The notes under the pieces were generated by a model. It had not been told where the DNA came from and did no database searches. It saw only the letters and a program-made list of their open reading frames with translations. From Dolomedes plantarius (Eukaryota > Arthropoda > Arachnida > Araneae > Dolomedidae), in NCBI GenBank assembly GCA_907164885.2, contig OU015493.1, positions 48,873,031 through 48,937,030 on the forward strand: a stretch of 64,000 nt of DNA, read 5' to 3'. This document shows, piece after piece, positions 61,834 to 64,000 of the stretch (positions are counted from its first letter, which is position 1; each line of letters begins with the position of its first letter). The translations under genes were made by a program, and so were the position numbers.

Positions 61834-64000
61834 CAGGGGTGGCGAACCAATGGCACGCGTGCCATTGATGGCATGCGACACAATATTTTGGGCACGGCAC
61901 CGATCAAAACGGTTTCCATTTAAATTAAAAATAACAAAGTTCACTATGAAATATTATGATCGAATGGGAGTGAGCCTGCACTACGGAGTGATCGTGGAGC
62001 GGTGAGCGGGGCAGTGAGCGGAAAGTCACAAGCCGCCACTGTATTCATGCTGCGATTTCGTGATACGGTAAATAGTGCGATGTTAAAATCTTCAGAAATC
62101 CGTAATTACGGCTCAAATTTTAAAAAAAGTACTAATTTTCATATTTCGTGCTTTCTATTGTATACTTAAAAAATCAAAAAACGTGCAAATTCTCCATTGT
62201 CTTGCCTTAGTTACGTCGTGGACTACAATTGCTAATGACGCATAATTTGTTTACGCATACTACGTCTCGTCTCGTAACTTTAAAAGTTTACCTAGTTTAT
62301 TTGTGTTATATTTACGATTTTTAACTGTTATTTAACATGGCTAGTTCAGCAAAAAAACAAAAAGTGCAAGATAGCAAGTGTAACAGAGAATTTCAAACCT
62401 GGTGGACCGAGAAATATGGCATGATTAGTAAAGGCTACAAAGCGGTGTGTGTTTTATGTTCTGGAACAGTGGTATGTAGAACATCGTCTGTAAAAAGGCA
62501 TTTTGAAACAAATCACAAATCTATTTGTCAAAAAAGCGAACCAGAGGAAAAGGAATTAATTGCAAGTGCAATAAAAGACAGAAATAACCAGTCGACGTCT
62601 ATGATTAAATATGTTGGCAAAAATTGTCATACGAGCGCGGCAAGTTACTCGGCTACAAATGTCATTGCTCGGCATAGTAAACCTTTTCAAGAAGGAGAGT
62701 TTTTGAAGGAAGCCTGGTTAGCATGCGCGTCCTCACTTTTTGATGATTTTGATAATAAAGACCAAATAATTCAGCTCATCAAAGATACTCTTTTATCTAG
62801 AAACACAATAAAAGAAAGAATCTTAAAACTGGCCGGAAATGTAACAGATCAACGAAAAAATGACATTAACTCCGCTCGTTTGATATCGCTATGTCTTGAC
62901 GAAAGTACTGATGTCACTAAATCTGCACGTTTAGCGGTTTTTGCTCGATATTGCGTAGGAAACGTCATTAAGGAAGAATTAATTGCGATAATATCGTTGC
63001 TAACAACTACAAAGGGCTCAGATATTTGTACGGCTGTTAAAAATTCGCTTGCTGAGAAAGAAATTGATTTGAAAAAAAATGTTTCAGTAACAACTGATGG
63101 TACTCCAAGTATGGTGGGGAAAAAAAATTGGTTTCATTAGTTTATTTCAAATAGACGCAGGACATTCTATTCTTGAATTCCACTGCATCATTCACCAACA
63201 AGTCTTATGTCCTAAGAGTGGTTTAACATGTCTTGATAATGTAATGGCGTTAGTCACAAAAATATTCAACCTCATATCGCCGCAGGCTTTAAATAAGCGA
63301 AAGTTTGATGCTTTGTTGGAACGAAGAAAAAGTTATTGATGAATTAAGTTTCGTAATTGATTCTTCAATCAATGAATTTTCAGAGAGATTTTCTCAGTTC
63401 AAAGAATTATGTACCCTGATGTGATTTCATTTGATAAACTGAACTTGTCCCAGTTCGATTGGTTGGAAATTGAAGAATTTGAAATGCAGCTGATTGATTT
63501 CCAGTCTTGTTCAATATGGATTCAAAAATTTATTGAAACAAGGAAAAAGTTGGAATTGATTGAAACAGAAAGACTAACAAGTAATATAAGTAAAAATGCC
63601 AGTAACAAAATTTTGGTAACATGGAATTCGATTCCAGATATATTTAACTGTTTGAAGAAGCTGGCTCATGCTATTTTAATCATATTTTCATATACTTATG
63701 CATGCGAGTCATAATTTTCAGAGATGAATAACATTAAAAACTCGCTTAGAAACCGTTTGGAAGATGATTCCAGTTCAGCATGCATTCTGCTAAAAGTAAC
63801 ATCTTACTACCCTAATGTAAGTTATTTGTCATCTAATCTGCAACAACAGAAGTCACACTAATGTTACTTTAATTTAAATTACACATATCACTGTATTTTT
63901 TGTTAGTAAATAAAGAGTTTTGAGTTGTTAGTATTTAGTTTTATTATTTTCCCAATAATCACTAAGTCAAAGTTATTTGACGGCACGTCTATGGCCTCAT
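61834..64000 (+). mobile_element. hAT transposon, right end beyond window
   Basis: The left end CAGGGGTGGCGAACCAATGG is typical of hAT. Near the window end GACGGCACGTCTATGGCCTC looks like the subterminal part of the right end, so the terminal repeat should lie within a few tens of bases past 64000. A transposase pseudogene occupies 62337-63861, with AATAAA at 63909-63914. Confidence 0.85.
62337..63861 (+). pseudogene. hAT transposase, broken
   Basis: The type resembles vertebrate ZBED5/GTF2IRD2-related hAT proteins. From ATG 62337, a BED-type zinc finger (C38, C41, H55, H60; CVLC and HFETNH) binds DNA. The catalytic RNase H-like fold begins with LCLDESTDV (D188) and TTDGTPSMVG (second D, 254). 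At an A run (63119-63126) the frame breaks, and LEFHCIIHQQVLC follows in another frame with ALNKRKFDALLE. A large part, including the insertion domain, appears deleted around 63330, since INEFSERFSQF follows at once. The end of the gene carries the dimerisation region (YTYACES, then FSEMNNIKNSLRNRL) to the stop at 63861. Several lesions, so inactive. Confidence 0.88.

Overview
This is AT-rich eukaryotic repeat-dominated DNA with no clear conserved host protein-coding gene. The transposon families (Tc1/mariner with TA target sites, Ty1/copia, Helitrons, piggyBac-like, hAT, a tRNA-derived SINE) and the long pure (TA)n arrays fit an arthropod. The copia and Tc1 types remind me of arachnid, especially spider, genomes, but that is an inference without database support. 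The one candidate for a spliced cellular gene is a small three-exon model at 17464-20572, inside a 6.2-kb element with terminal inverted repeats.

Layout, left to right. 1-575 is a ~190-bp tandem repeat. 1215-1713 is a mariner-type MITE. About 4525-4863 is a relic of a non-LTR retrotransposon RNase H tail. 5392-7801 holds a Helitron 5' end, a TIR element (5571-6960) and a complete non-autonomous Helitron (7120-7801). 9350-10799 contains two diverged tandem copies of an inverted-repeat unit. A second Helitron lies at 12016-12736 (minus), and a decayed Tc1 element at 13693-15463. 15863-22032 is the large CACTA-like TIR element carrying the spliced gene model. Two Helitrons lie head to head at 22189-24073. 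Two piggyBac-derived elements follow (25424-26484 and from 26774), the second keeping only the N-terminal acidic start and C-terminal zinc finger of a transposase. 27520-29575 is a 267-bp tandem array and 32200-33255 a decayed ~210-bp array.

34640-40340 is an old direct duplication split by TA arrays, a Tc1 element with one premature stop (35362-36766) and a coding-poor LTR element (36769-39171). 40520-43030 is a Helitron with a recognisable but broken helicase, itself interrupted by a MITE. 43966-47536 has a hairpin MITE, a SINE, an internally deleted mariner with a hAT MITE inside it, and a fold-back built from two mariner 5' ends.

48404-61480 is the most striking part. Four Tc1-type elements sit end to end, separated only by long (TA)n arrays. 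The last one is split by a very young 7.4-kb copia element (54110-61475) on the minus strand, with almost identical 934-935-bp LTRs and a 5-bp target duplication. A hAT transposon with a broken transposase starts at 61834 and runs off the window.

No CRISPR array, rRNA or functional tRNA was seen. Most coding sequence belongs to mobile elements, and all the transposase or polyprotein genes are broken by stops, frameshifts or deletions.
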